From a virus, in IMG/VR virus record IMGVR_UViG_3300009370_001180, positions 1-44,572 of that record: 44,572 bases of DNA; one strand, 5' to 3'. Position 1 is the stretch's first letter, and every line of letters starts with the position of its first letter. The notes under the pieces are model-generated. The model was not told the DNA's origin. It did not search any database and worked only from the letters and a program-made list of their open reading frames with translations. The translations under genes and the position numbers were made by a program. Below are positions 31,973 to 39,943 of this stretch, piece after piece.

Positions 31973-32971
31973 TTATACTTTGATTAACGTTTTAACAAAC
32001 TTATATGTAACTGAATTATTAGATACAGGAACTATTAAAATTCTACAGTTGTTACCACTAATATCTGCTGAGTAAGTTGCTAATGATGCTCCAGTTGAAC
32101 TTACACCTGTTGTTGATATGAAAGCAGTTGTACCGTTATGAGTTACGTAGATTTCGTCAAGTGCATATCTACTCTCTGCCGCATCTGTAATACTAACTTG
32201 ATATTTTGCACTTCTGTAAGTTGCATGAACAAAACTGTCTAATGGTTGTTGTCCAGATGAACCTGCGTGTGTTACTGTGCCATCTGATTGTGAAGAATTG
32301 TTTAATACGGTTAATCCAGTAATTGATGTTGCTGTTAGTGTTCCATTGACTTGCAAGTTGTCTGATATTGTTACAGCACTAGAATCTGTAGACGATATTA
32401 CGTTTGTGTCAAGTATGTTTGCACTTAAAGTTCCAGAAACGTTTAATGCATCATTAATTTGTATTGCAGTTGAGTCTGAAGATGAAATTGAATTGGTATC
32501 AATTGTGTTTACACTTAAAGTTCCAGATATATTTAAATTGTCTGAGACTGTTACAGCACTAGAATCATCAGAAGAAATTGTATTGACTTGTAATGTTTCA
32601 TTAATTTTAATTGAACTAGAATCATCTGCACTTAAAGTTGTACCATTAATTCTAATTGCACCTACAATAATGTTTCCTGTACCTGATGCAGATACAATTA
32701 AATCTTCATTTGATCTTGTACCTTCAATGTGGTTATCTCTAATTTGAATTCCTTCTAATTCTATAACACCTGTACCAGATGCTAATAATTTTAAATTTGC
32801 ATTTGAGGCATTTGTAGAAATTGTATTTCCTGCAAGTGATATTGAAGAAGTTGCAGGAGATGCCGCATATAATTCTGTGAAGTTAGCATTTACAGAAATA
32901 AATGCTGATCTTAAATCATCACCTGTTCCGTCATTTGCGTTACTACCTACATTAATTGTTGTCTGTGCCAT
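31973..32971 (-). CDS. Tail fibre protein, paralogue with DSS repeats
   Basis: A 332-residue protein with the same N-terminus (VGSNANDGTGDDLRSAFISV then NANFTELY). It has SN..L modules and a repeat series of about 35-residue units ending SADDSS, SSDDSS, SSSDST and SSTDSS before NLxVSGTLS segments. The C-terminal tip contains YQVSITDAAESRYALDEIYV. The nearly identical DNA repeats could recombine. GGATAA before the ATG is a modest Shine-Dalgarno sequence. Confidence 0.8.
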   Translation of the reverse strand: MAQTTINVGSNANDGTGDDLRSAFISVNANFTELYAASPATSSISLAGNTISTNASNANLKLLASGTGVIELEGIQIRDNHIEGTRSNEDLIVSASGTGNIIVGAIRINGTTLSADDSSSIKINETLQVNTISSDDSSAVTVSDNLNISGTLSVNTIDTNSISSSDSTAIQINDALNVSGTLSANILDTNVISSTDSSAVTISDNLQVNGTLTATSITGLTVLNNSSQSDGTVTHAGSSGQQPLDSFVHATYRSAKYQVSITDAAESRYALDEIYVTHNGTTAFISTTGVSSTGASLATYSADISGNNCRILIVPVSNNSVTYKFVKTLIKV

Positions 32972-32977
32972 TGTTTA

Positions 32978-34387
32978 TTATCCTATACTAATTTTTAGAT
33001 CTGTTCCACTTCTCCAAAGTCTTCCTGCAACACTTGGATCCGATGTTGGAAGATTAGTAAAATCTATTTGTGATCCTGTTGCAACTAAATTACCATTTAT
33101 ATCTACTGCTTCTGCAATTGATATTTTTGTTGAATCTGCTGAACTTATAGTTGTACCGTTTATTGTAATTGCACCAACAACAATATTACCAGTTCCTGAC
33201 GCCGCTAAATTTAAATCGTCATTACTTCTTGAAGCACTAATTTTGTTATCTGTTATCGTGATGGCACCGTCTACGTCCAAAGTGCCTGAAACTTTGGCTC
33301 CTGTTGTTGTAACTCTAAGTCTTTCTGTTACAGCACTAGAATAAAAAGAACTTAAAATTATTTCGTTTGTTGTACCATCAGTTCCATCAAATTTAATACT
33401 GGCCCCTTCTGTTCCACCATCACCTAAAAAACTTATTCCAGGCACGTTTGCGTTGTCTGTTCTTTGAAATTGAATAAGCGGTGTAGCAGAATGTAAATGT
33501 AAATTACTGTCTGTATAGACCTTGCCTGTACCATTCGCAGATAATTCTAGATTATCGTTAGATCTTAATGTTGTAATTTTGTTCTCAGTCATGCTGATGG
33601 TAGCATCACTTAAAGAAGAATCACTATCACTCATAATGTTAAAAGTTCCTGTTACACTGGCCCCGGTCCATGTAACTCTAAATCTTTCGTCCGTACTTGA
33701 ATTATCTCTTACTTTAAAAATAATTTCTTTGTTTGTTCCATTAGTACCATCCATGTACATCTTGGCTCTGACGTCACCGCCGGCACTTTGGAAATCAATA
33801 CCTGGTGTGTTTGCATCACTTGTTCTCTGGAGTGTTATGGTTGCAGTGGATTGTTTAATATGTAATGAAGTGTCAGGTGAACTAACATCTCCTATACCAA
33901 CTTGACCACCTGCCTTTAATAAAATGTCACCTGAGCCATTAGGCTCAACTGTGATGTTTCCACCTGCACCATCAGCTATTTTTATTGTACCTGAATTTGT
34001 GCCACTGTTTGTGCTTAATGTTAAATCACCAGTTCCAAGAGTTGTTATGGTTGCATTGGTATTGTTAACACCAACTGTTAATGTATCGTTCACGTGTACC
34101 ACACCTGTGCCGTTACCTGCTAGTGTCACATCACCGTTTGTAACAAGCGAAGTTATTGCATCATCTGTAATTTGTAATTGATCTATTTCGACTATACCCG
34201 TTCCATTGGCTTGTATTTTTACATCACCATTGGTTTGGTTGTTTGTGAATAATCCACCCAAACTAGATCCGGCTAAATCATCGTAGACCTCTACGAAATT
34301 CGCGTTGATCTTCGCCATAGCGCCACGTAAAGTATCGCCTGTTGCCGTGTTTCCTTCTGTTCCAGTGTCTATTATTAATCGTGCCAT
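32978..34387 (-). CDS. Tail fibre protein, paralogue
   Basis: A 469-residue member of the fibre set. The N-terminus TATGDTLRGAMAKINANFVE is the docking motif. Repeats such as NGDVKIQANGTGIVEI, NGDVTLAGNGTGVVHV and SNDDLNLAASGTGNIVVG follow. The C-terminal segment PTSDPSVAGRLWRSGTDLKI is characteristic of phage fibre ends. Two longer copies of an LHIKQSTATITLQRT-like unit occur (TDNANVPGISFLGDGG and its partner). A late box lies 14 bases upstream. Confidence 0.82.
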   Translation of the reverse strand: MARLIIDTGTEGNTATGDTLRGAMAKINANFVEVYDDLAGSSLGGLFTNNQTNGDVKIQANGTGIVEIDQLQITDDAITSLVTNGDVTLAGNGTGVVHVNDTLTVGVNNTNATITTLGTGDLTLSTNSGTNSGTIKIADGAGGNITVEPNGSGDILLKAGGQVGIGDVSSPDTSLHIKQSTATITLQRTSDANTPGIDFQSAGGDVRAKMYMDGTNGTNKEIIFKVRDNSSTDERFRVTWTGASVTGTFNIMSDSDSSLSDATISMTENKITTLRSNDNLELSANGTGKVYTDSNLHLHSATPLIQFQRTDNANVPGISFLGDGGTEGASIKFDGTDGTTNEIILSSFYSSAVTERLRVTTTGAKVSGTLDVDGAITITDNKISASRSNDDLNLAASGTGNIVVGAITINGTTISSADSTKISIAEAVDINGNLVATGSQIDFTNLPTSDPSVAGRLWRSGTDLKISIG

Positions 34388-34401
34388 ATTATTATAATAC
34401 G

Positions 34402-34414
34402 TATTTATTAAATA
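34402..34414. promoter_or_regulatory. Back-to-back late promoters between divergent genes
   Basis: Minus-strand AATAAATA (34402-34409) faces the fibre gene (14-base gap to ATG 34387). Overlapping plus-strand ATTAAATA (34407-34414) lies 5 bases before ATG 34420. The two boxes share three bases, so both genes start from one 13-base AT-rich site. This is the only divergent promoter in the window. Confidence 0.65.
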
Positions 34415-34419
34415 CTTAT

Positions 34420-34698
34420 ATGTTCATAGAAACGTTGAAAACGATGAGATTGTATGAACGTCAAAGTAAATTAGGCGTATATCATACGTTTCATAGAAAA
34501 AATACCATATATTATTTTAAATGTGATTCGTGTGGAGTAACATTTTTAAGACCTAGGTCACAAGTAGATCCAGATAGAGCAAGTAATGATTATAAACACG
34601 TTTGTTCGTATTGTGATAGCAAGAAATTTGCTCAAAAAGTAGGTATTAAAATGCGTAAGATTTACAAACTTGATGCTTCGAGTACAGTTACTTTATAA
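34420..34698 (+). CDS. Zinc-finger-like protein, the only plus-strand gene
   Basis: A 92-residue protein starting MFIETLKTMRLYERQSKLG. It has two CxxC pairs (FKCDSCGV and CSYCDSKKF) separated by about 31 residues, a treble-clef or zinc-ribbon arrangement, and many basic residues. A DNA/RNA-binding or regulatory role is plausible. The start at ATG 34420 is supported by the ATTAAATA box five bases upstream, the same spacing as at minus-strand genes. The end overlaps the convergent MptE-like gene by 6 bases. Confidence 0.78.
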   Translation: MFIETLKTMRLYERQSKLGVYHTFHRKNTIYYFKCDSCGVTFLRPRSQVDPDRASNDYKHVCSYCDSKKFAQKVGIKMRKIYKLDASSTVTL

Positions 34699-35463
34699 TT
34701 TCCGCCAATTAATTTTATCACGATCTCCGTCTACCCAACGTCTTAAATCTGCATAAATTCCAACTTTAATATTAGGTTGATCAAAGTAAGATCTTAAAAA
34801 ATGATTACCATCTAGGTATTCTCTACGATTAATAAAATAAAAATTTGTATTTGGATGTTTACGGAATGTTTGTCTTAATTGAAATAGCCATTCATATTTG
34901 AGATAGGCTTTCATGTTGATTCTTGAAGGATAATTTGTTGTATTTTTGTACATATTATTTTGTTCTCTGCTATGTTCTCCTCTTTTGCTAAATTCCCATT
35001 GTCTTGAACCTAGTATGTCAAACGCCAATATTACTATATTTTTAATACCTGATTCTACGGCTAGTAATATTGCTGAAGTACCAGATCCTTTTGATTCAGT
35101 AAAATCAATTGTTCTAATTTCATTACCTTTTTTAATGTCACCTCCTCGCCAAACTCTATAAAGTTTTAAACCTATTGGTATACCTGCATTTGGAGAGAAA
35201 TTGGCTTGTGAGTCTCCATCGCATAGATAATTCCATTTGGATATGTCATCAAGTCCGTGTATTTTTAGATTAGGATTTGTTTCATCATACCATTGTTTTA
35301 ATTCTTCATACATTGGTGGATTAACTGCTACAATATGATCACATAGTTCAGGATAGTCTCTGTATATGGCATTACAACCATATATTATGCCTTTATTTTT
35401 TAAATCTTTTATTGGAAATATATTTCTTGACTCGCCATTACCTATTATGAATGCTGTGTCCAT
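34693..35463 (-). CDS. MptE-like IIGNGESR protein (paralogue 1)
   Basis: A 256-residue protein starting MDTAFIIGNGESRNIFPIKD. A Gly-rich IIGNGESR loop is followed by GIIYGCNAIYRDYPELCDHI, a Rossmann-like pattern of the MptE-like/DUF115 superfamily, and later by IVILAFDILGS. The start is ATG 35461-35463, sharing a base with the IscA stop (TAATG); the longer frame to 35493 lies inside iscA. It resembles the protein at 38997-39629. These occur in phage glycosylation-type regions; the substrate is unknown. Confidence 0.72.
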   Translation of the reverse strand: MDTAFIIGNGESRNIFPIKDLKNKGIIYGCNAIYRDYPELCDHIVAVNPPMYEELKQWYDETNPNLKIHGLDDISKWNYLCDGDSQANFSPNAGIPIGLKLYRVWRGGDIKKGNEIRTIDFTESKGSGTSAILLAVESGIKNIVILAFDILGSRQWEFSKRGEHSREQNNMYKNTTNYPSRINMKAYLKYEWLFQLRQTFRKHPNTNFYFINRREYLDGNHFLRSYFDQPNIKVGIYADLRRWVDGDRDKINWRKL

Positions 35464-35798
35464 TAGACACCAAAACTTTCTCCACATCCACAAGAGCTTG
35501 AACTGTTTGGATTGACAATTTCAAATTGAGAACCAAATGTTTCTTCTATCCAATCAATTTTTGTGCCTGCAATATAGAGCATAGAAGTTTCATCAACAAC
35601 AAAACGACCAGTACCCCAATCTTCAGTGATGTCTTCGGAGCCTACTTTATCTTTAGAATCAATAAATCCCCAATCGTATTTGAAACCTGCACATCCTCCT
35701 CCTAATACTGCCAAACTTACAGCATACTTGCCAGGATTTTTAGAAAGCAATTTTTCCATTTGTGCTTTTGCTGAATCTGTTATATCAAACCATTTCAT
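35463..35798 (-). CDS. iscA: IscA/HesB-type Fe-S cluster carrier
   Basis: A 111-residue A-type carrier. MKWFDITDSAKAQMEKLLSK is the typical start. The first Cys is in GGGCAGFKYDW, and the C-terminal pair in SSCGCGESFGV gives the CxGC-type ligand set, so the iron-sulfur site is complete. It would supply [4Fe-4S] or [2Fe-2S] clusters, plausibly for the radical SAM enzyme at 5294-6385. A late AATAAATA box lies 5 bases before the ATG with no Shine-Dalgarno sequence. Confidence 0.92.
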   Translation of the reverse strand: MKWFDITDSAKAQMEKLLSKNPGKYAVSLAVLGGGCAGFKYDWGFIDSKDKVGSEDITEDWGTGRFVVDETSMLYIAGTKIDWIEETFGSQFEIVNPNSSSSCGCGESFGV

Positions 35799-35803
35799 AT
35801 TAA

Positions 35804-35811
35804 TATTTATT
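35804..35811 (-). promoter_or_regulatory. Late promoter AATAAATA, 5 nt before ATG at 35798
   Basis: Minus-strand AATAAATA with a 5-base gap to the iscA start and no Shine-Dalgarno sequence. Confidence 0.62.
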
Positions 35812-36121
35812 TGTTTGTATCTCCCATATTTTGTATTCCGATGGCCAAAAAGAATGCCATAGCTTCTCTTTTATTTTCAAAACTCATATAACTGTTTTGA
35901 TTTTCCCAATTATGATTATAGGGATTAGTTAAATCAGGCCCCTCAAACCACCAACCCCATTTCTTTTTACAATTAATTTGACACCATTCTATACATTCAC
36001 CCATTATGCCATTTGATTGCATATCAATATCGTATTTGAATCTTTTTTCATAACCACAGTCGTCAGGAATCTCCTCTAATGGTTTCATACTTGCTATTTT
36101 TACTTTACCAAACTTTTTCAT
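35807..36121 (-). CDS. Hypothetical protein
   Basis: A 104-residue protein starting MKKFGKVKIASMK. ATG 36121 is preferred over the TTG at 36127. It is rich in Trp and Cys (ECIEWCQINCKKKWGWWFEG) and contains SYMSFENKREAMAFFLAIG. No domain is recognised; the clustered Cys and Trp may form a small metal or binding site. It overlaps the glycosyltransferase stop by 4 bases, so it is coupled. Confidence 0.6.
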   Translation of the reverse strand: MKKFGKVKIASMKPLEEIPDDCGYEKRFKYDIDMQSNGIMGECIEWCQINCKKKWGWWFEGPDLTNPYNHNWENQNSYMSFENKREAMAFFLAIGIQNMGDTNK

Positions 36122-36813
36122 TTCCAATTTTCCTCAACAAAAGCATCTCCACAGTTAAACGGTTTAGGTTCACCATGAAAAACTGCTACTTTGTTTGCTT
36201 CTATAATTTTTGGAGGTCGGTCAAATATAAGTTTTGGTCCACGTCTTGCTTTTGTGTCTTTGTAACCAATCATTTCCCATTTATAAGAACGTATCCAATC
36301 ATCTGGCCAGTGGTTTGTATCTTGTTTTGCTCTTTTAGTAATCCAATCTTGATCTCCATGGTTGTCTCCCATTACTACATTAGGTTTAGAAACGAAGTCA
36401 TCCCATAGGTAATTTACAGTACCTGTTTTCCATCTCATTACACTTGAATTGCATAATTTCCAATCTTTAATTCTACATCTATTGAAATCTCTAATAATCA
36501 TAAACTTGTCTGGATTATAATTGAATAATTCGTCAATATTTTTAAAAACAATTACATCTAAATCAAAATATAATATATTGCCTTGTAATGGAAAATGTCC
36601 ACCAAACATCCATAACTTACTCCACCATGTTTTAATCCATGGGTCATTTGGCAGTTTTATTGTTTTGATATGTGGATCTAATCCTTTGATATCGTCAGTA
36701 ATACAGTGAAATTCAAAAGGCACGGTAGTATTCCTTTTAACCATATTATAAAGTACATTTACATATTGTGAAATGTATTTGTTACCCCATTTAACGCATA
36801 CTATATGATTCAT
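36118..36813 (-). CDS. Glycosyltransferase (GT-A type, DxD)
   Basis: A 231-residue protein with the GT-A pattern: an N-terminal CVKWGNKYISQYVNVLYNM strand-helix, then GNILYFDLDVIVFKN (DLD acidic motif, about residue 86) and NSSVMRWKTGTVNYLWDDF, followed by HGDQDWITKRA near the acceptor site. It looks like families GT8/GT32. It probably adds a sugar to a phage or host macromolecule. It overlaps the upstream unknown gene by 23 bases and lies next to two MptE-like paralogues. Confidence 0.8.
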   Translation of the reverse strand: MNHIVCVKWGNKYISQYVNVLYNMVKRNTTVPFEFHCITDDIKGLDPHIKTIKLPNDPWIKTWWSKLWMFGGHFPLQGNILYFDLDVIVFKNIDELFNYNPDKFMIIRDFNRCRIKDWKLCNSSVMRWKTGTVNYLWDDFVSKPNVVMGDNHGDQDWITKRAKQDTNHWPDDWIRSYKWEMIGYKDTKARRGPKLIFDRPPKIIEANKVAVFHGEPKPFNCGDAFVEENWK

Positions 36814-37933
36814 AACCTCGTTTTAATCCTTCCATTTGTCTTTGTTTCCAATCGTCATTATCTAGTGTGTATGGATATTCACATTCTGTCGTATATGAAC
36901 CAATGATATGGATACTTTTTATATTTAAATTATTTTTCATTTGTTTGTAAACTTCCAGAAAAGGTTTATTTTGAAATGCCAGTTTCATATCTACCTGTCC
37001 TAATTTAATATAGCCAAGTGATAATTTGGGATCTCCCCAATCGTAATTATTTTCTTTTAACCAATTTTTATAATTGTCCATCTCTCCTTTTTTCCAATCA
37101 AAAGTATCTTCAGTAATTGTTTGTCCCCAATCAATATCAAACTCTCCACTATAATATTTTTGGTGATTTATAGCAGAACAGGTTGTTTCATCCATTTCTG
37201 GTGCATCTTCATCTCTCCAAACTTCGTAAAGTGTTTTTCCTACCTGACTCCAATGTAGATATACTCCCCCTAATTCTCTATCATATCTGTTTTGTTTGAA
37301 TAATTCATAATCTTCTTCATGTAAATCATATCTTGGTGCATTTAAAAAAGTTGTAATTTGACTGCATCTCATCCATTCAGGTTCGATCTTACTTTTTCTA
37401 TAGGCATGAACCCAACTTTCTATTTCGTGACATAAAATATTTAATTGTCTTATTGCATATTTTGTATCATTGTCTGCTTGTTTGTACCATGTTGAAAGGT
37501 TCCAAGCAGTACCTTGTAGTTCTTCAAAGTAACGATGTAATAAATTACAAGCATCGTGTTTTAATCTTAAACCTGGAGTTTTCATTGGATCATTATCTAT
37601 CATGTAGCCAATTGGTAACTTATCCGAATATTGAAAATCTTCGTTTGTGAAAGTTTTTAATTTAGGATATGGTGGGTTAAAATTAAATGAATTAATTTGT
37701 GCTATATTTTTGTTTAATTCTTCGCAAAGATAAGTTAAATCTCTTTTGGAATCTGCCCAGCCTAAAAAGCAGAAGTTTTTTTCTAATATTCTTTTTTGTT
37801 TTAGATTATCTCTTAATGCTTCTAACCATCTTTTGCCTAATGGTGTATCGTAGATGTTTATTCTTAACTGTTTATTGTTAAGTCGAATAACAATGTTTTC
37901 ATATAGGAAATTATCTGTTATGTGTTTGTCCAT
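36791..37933 (-). CDS. Conserved phage protein of unknown function
   Basis: A 380-residue soluble protein. It contains MIDNDPMKTPGLRLKHDACN and HRYFEELQGTAWNLSTWYKQ, a helix-rich middle (CHEIESWVHAYRKSKIEPEW), and YLHWSQVGKTLYEVWRDEDA followed by repeated FDxxW-type strands. No motif tells its activity. It is tightly coupled to QueD upstream and the glycosyltransferase downstream, so a sugar or nucleoside modification pathway is possible. Confidence 0.65.
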   Translation of the reverse strand: MDKHITDNFLYENIVIRLNNKQLRINIYDTPLGKRWLEALRDNLKQKRILEKNFCFLGWADSKRDLTYLCEELNKNIAQINSFNFNPPYPKLKTFTNEDFQYSDKLPIGYMIDNDPMKTPGLRLKHDACNLLHRYFEELQGTAWNLSTWYKQADNDTKYAIRQLNILCHEIESWVHAYRKSKIEPEWMRCSQITTFLNAPRYDLHEEDYELFKQNRYDRELGGVYLHWSQVGKTLYEVWRDEDAPEMDETTCSAINHQKYYSGEFDIDWGQTITEDTFDWKKGEMDNYKNWLKENNYDWGDPKLSLGYIKLGQVDMKLAFQNKPFLEVYKQMKNNLNIKSIHIIGSYTTECEYPYTLDNDDWKQRQMEGLKRGYESYSMR

Positions 37934-38418
37934 CCCTTGAATCCTGCATTTGGGTTTGTATAGATTGAGCTATTTTTGTCATTCTCTCTAGCCTCAACAC
38001 TAATAACCCAAGCACGTCCACGAGATTTTTCACGTAAAAGTTTGTCTGCCCATTCACAAAGATAATGTGCGGTACCTTCCATGCCAGGCCCCATGGGATG
38101 AGTTCTAATTCTGCATACACCTGCTTGTTCTAATTTTTTAAAAGTATCCATATATGGATCTTCTTCATCAAGCACCAATGTATGGTCATACATATGATCT
38201 AAATGTGCTTTTACATCTTTTAGATCGCCATAATCAACTACAAAACCTTCTTTAGTAAAACTTTTACAACCAAATACAAAGTGAAAACTTCTGCTGTATC
38301 CATGAATTAAATGGCAATTGCCATCGTGTCTATATTGTCTATGAGCACAAGGAAAGTTCCAAAAACTTTTTGTTGATGTAAAACATTCTTCTGTTACATT
38401 ATCATAATCGTCAGCCAT
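37918..38418 (-). CDS. queD: QueD-like 6-carboxy-tetrahydropterin synthase
   Basis: A 166-residue member of the 6-pyruvoyl-tetrahydropterin synthase fold. Zinc His are in PCAHRQYRHDG and CHLIHGYSRSFHF, which also supplies the catalytic Cys. DYGDLK, DHTLVLDEEDP and EGTAHYLCEW follow in family order. QueD makes CPH4, the precursor of 7-deazaguanine (preQ0). No other preQ0 gene is seen in this window. The product may feed DNA or tRNA 7-deazaguanine modification. Family is confident; pathway is inferred. Confidence 0.85.
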   Translation of the reverse strand: MADDYDNVTEECFTSTKSFWNFPCAHRQYRHDGNCHLIHGYSRSFHFVFGCKSFTKEGFVVDYGDLKDVKAHLDHMYDHTLVLDEEDPYMDTFKKLEQAGVCRIRTHPMGPGMEGTAHYLCEWADKLLREKSRGRAWVISVEARENDKNSSIYTNPNAGFKGWTNT

Positions 38419-38675
38419 TAGTGTAATCTCCTTTTAAATTTTTCAAAATCAAGTCCTAATTCTTCAGATTTGTTTCGTATGCTGTCAGTAAGTTCGTTTG
38501 GTATATTTAATTCACCATCTAGAATAGATTTTAAGAAGTGAATTAATACAGAAAATTCAGGTCTGTTTGCAACAGATTCAGGGTCAACATCGTGTTTTTC
38601 CATTGCATGAAGCATCGCTTCTGTAACATCAAGTAATGCTTTAATACTTTTACTATGTTTGTCAAAATGTGTCAT
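38418..38675 (-). CDS. Small acidic hypothetical protein
   Basis: An 85-residue helical protein (HSKSIKALLDVTEAMLHAME, then SVLIHFLKSILDGELNIPNE). It is coupled by TAATG to the LSm-like gene and by overlap to queD. No domain is recognised. It is expressed from the early promoter at 38987-39014. Confidence 0.6.
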   Translation of the reverse strand: MTHFDKHSKSIKALLDVTEAMLHAMEKHDVDPESVANRPEFSVLIHFLKSILDGELNIPNELTDSIRNKSEELGLDFEKFKRRLH

Positions 38676-38980
38676 TATACTATAATTTTTGGTTTGTCAG
38701 GCATTTTCACTGTAGAAAATATTCTTTCATATTCTGTTTTAATTTTATCATTAATGTTTGCAATAGATGTAACTTTATCTTTAGCAATATTAATAGGTTC
38801 TGTTTGTTCAGCAGTTGAAAAAAATGTTCCAAATGCCAATCCTTGTGGTCCTTGCATTAATACTAGTGCTTTCTCAATGCTAATATAATCATCATTAAGT
38901 AATTTAAATTTTGCAATTACTTCTTCACCTGATGTAAGTTTTAAAGTAACAAGATTTCCTTCTTTAAAATTATTAAACAT
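38675..38980 (-). CDS. LSm/small-barrel-like protein
   Basis: A 101-residue protein whose first 55 residues (FKEGNLVTLKLTSGEEVIAK followed by FKLLNDDYISIEKALVLM) give a five-strand small-barrel pattern like LSm/Hfq. Hfq-type residues are not clearly conserved, so RNA binding is a suggestion. The remainder is helical. It lies behind an early promoter with TATACT 6 bases before the ATG and is coupled downstream (TAATG). Confidence 0.62.
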   Translation of the reverse strand: MFNNFKEGNLVTLKLTSGEEVIAKFKLLNDDYISIEKALVLMQGPQGLAFGTFFSTAEQTEPINIAKDKVTSIANINDKIKTEYERIFSTVKMPDKPKIIV

Positions 38981-38986
38981 AGTATT

Positions 38987-39014
38987 AGTATAAACGTTAT
39001 TTAGATTTTGTCAA
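38987..39014 (-). promoter_or_regulatory. Sigma-70 early promoter for the LSm-like gene
   Basis: On the minus strand, TTGACA (39009-39014), 16 bases, TATACT (38987-38992). The -10 ends 6 bases before ATG 38980. The -35 lies in the C-terminal codons of the preceding MptE-like gene. Confidence 0.82.
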
Positions 39015-39629
39015 CTGCTTATTAATAAATTTAGCCATGCCTTCATATGATTCTTGGAAAACGTTTTTATGTGCTTTCCATTCCTTTGGCATTTTCCAAT
39101 TTTCTTCATTTACCACAATCCATCGTACGTCAGGTGATAATTTCATTAATTTATCAAATTGATATATCCAATAAGATGGATCTACAGGTCTTTTAATATA
39201 AGTGTATCCATGTGAACCTGTGTACATATTATTAATTTTTTTATTTCGGTCGTAGAGATCAAACCCTAACATGAAAATTGCTTTTGGTTTAAAAGTTAAT
39301 GCTAACACTCCTGCATAAGGTCCAGTCCCCCAATGAAAAGGATCGTCTTGTCTTTTGTCTCCTTCGTAAGGTAATTCTGGTAATCTTTTTACATTTGGCC
39401 AAAATTGAAATTGTTTAAACCATCTATCTCTGGTAAAAATATTTGTATTTTTACTGACTGTATTTGCGGCCTCTTGGCACATATGTTTATCGCAACATAC
39501 AACATATTCAAGCATATAATCTCTGTATAAAGCATTACAGCCAACCACAGTTGAGAAGTCTTTTAAAGGACTTATATCAAATCCTCTTCGTGATTCACCA
39601 TTGCCTATTATAGAAACATACTTGGTCAT
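38997..39629 (-). CDS. MptE-like IIGNGESR protein (paralogue 2)
   Basis: A 210-residue protein starting MTKYVSIIGNGESRRGFDIS, followed by VVGCNALYRDYMLEYVVCCD and AIFMLGFDLYDRNKKINN. It shares the IIGNGESR...GCNAxYRDY and (F/L)GFDL-type segments with the protein at 34693-35463, so the two are paralogues. The start at 39627-39629 was chosen because a late ATTAAATA box sits five bases upstream; the in-frame upstream ATG at 39668 has no such signal. The function is unknown, perhaps sugar or nucleotide transfer. Confidence 0.72.
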   Translation of the reverse strand: MTKYVSIIGNGESRRGFDISPLKDFSTVVGCNALYRDYMLEYVVCCDKHMCQEAANTVSKNTNIFTRDRWFKQFQFWPNVKRLPELPYEGDKRQDDPFHWGTGPYAGVLALTFKPKAIFMLGFDLYDRNKKINNMYTGSHGYTYIKRPVDPSYWIYQFDKLMKLSPDVRWIVVNEENWKMPKEWKAHKNVFQESYEGMAKFINKQLTKSK

Positions 39630-39634
39630 ACTAC

Positions 39635-39642
39635 TATTTAAT
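39635..39642 (-). promoter_or_regulatory. Late-type box ATTAAATA, 5 nt before ATG at 39629
   Basis: Minus-strand ATTAAATA with a 5-base gap to the start, in an 80-base noncoding stretch (39630-39709). The rest of that stretch shows only a weak CACATA/TATGTG inverted repeat and no clear terminator. Confidence 0.55.
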
Positions 39643-39709
39643 ACCCCTTTAAACGCACATAGAGCCACGTATACGCATGGTAAAATTGTTTTTGGGCATA
39701 TGTGTATTA

Positions 39710-39943
39710 CTACTCATTATCGTTAATTAAATGCCATATGGTAACATATCTATCCCATGCTTTTTGTAGGGTAGGATACTTACGTCTTAGTTTGATTGCT
39801 TCTCTGCCAACCATTTCTGCTTCGTCGATTTCTTTTTCTATATCTTTAGCATACTGTGATTGTGAAACAAGTTTGCCTCGAGTACCATCTTTTTTTTGTC
39901 TGTACACAGTTTCTCCTCCATCTGGTGAAATATAAATTGCCAT
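39710..39943 (-). CDS. Small hypothetical protein
   Basis: A 77-residue protein (MAIYISPDGGETVYRQKKDG), with helical KDIEKEIDEAEMVGREAIK and TLQKAWDRYVTIWHLINDNE segments. It shares its start with the end of the HIT gene (TAATG), so it is the last gene of the early operon. No known domain. Confidence 0.65.
   Translation of the reverse strand: MAIYISPDGGETVYRQKKDGTRGKLVSQSQYAKDIEKEIDEAEMVGREAIKLRRKYPTLQKAWDRYVTIWHLINDNE

Noticed and set aside
30322-34181. Plus-strand frames opposite the tail fibre genes (30322-30618, 31426-31923, 32877-33344, 33522-34181)
   Set aside because: Pro/Val-rich artefacts of the repeated fibre coding sequence, with no ribosome-binding sites; they overlap confident structural genes.
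39630-39668. Extended N-terminus (MALCAFKGVLNSS) of the second MptE-like protein
   Set aside because: The extension covers the ATTAAATA late box, and the family motif begins right after ATG 39629.
39630-39709. Terminator or small RNA in the 80-base gap
   Set aside because: Only a weak 6-bp inverted repeat is visible. There is no T-run or conserved small RNA shape that I can support.
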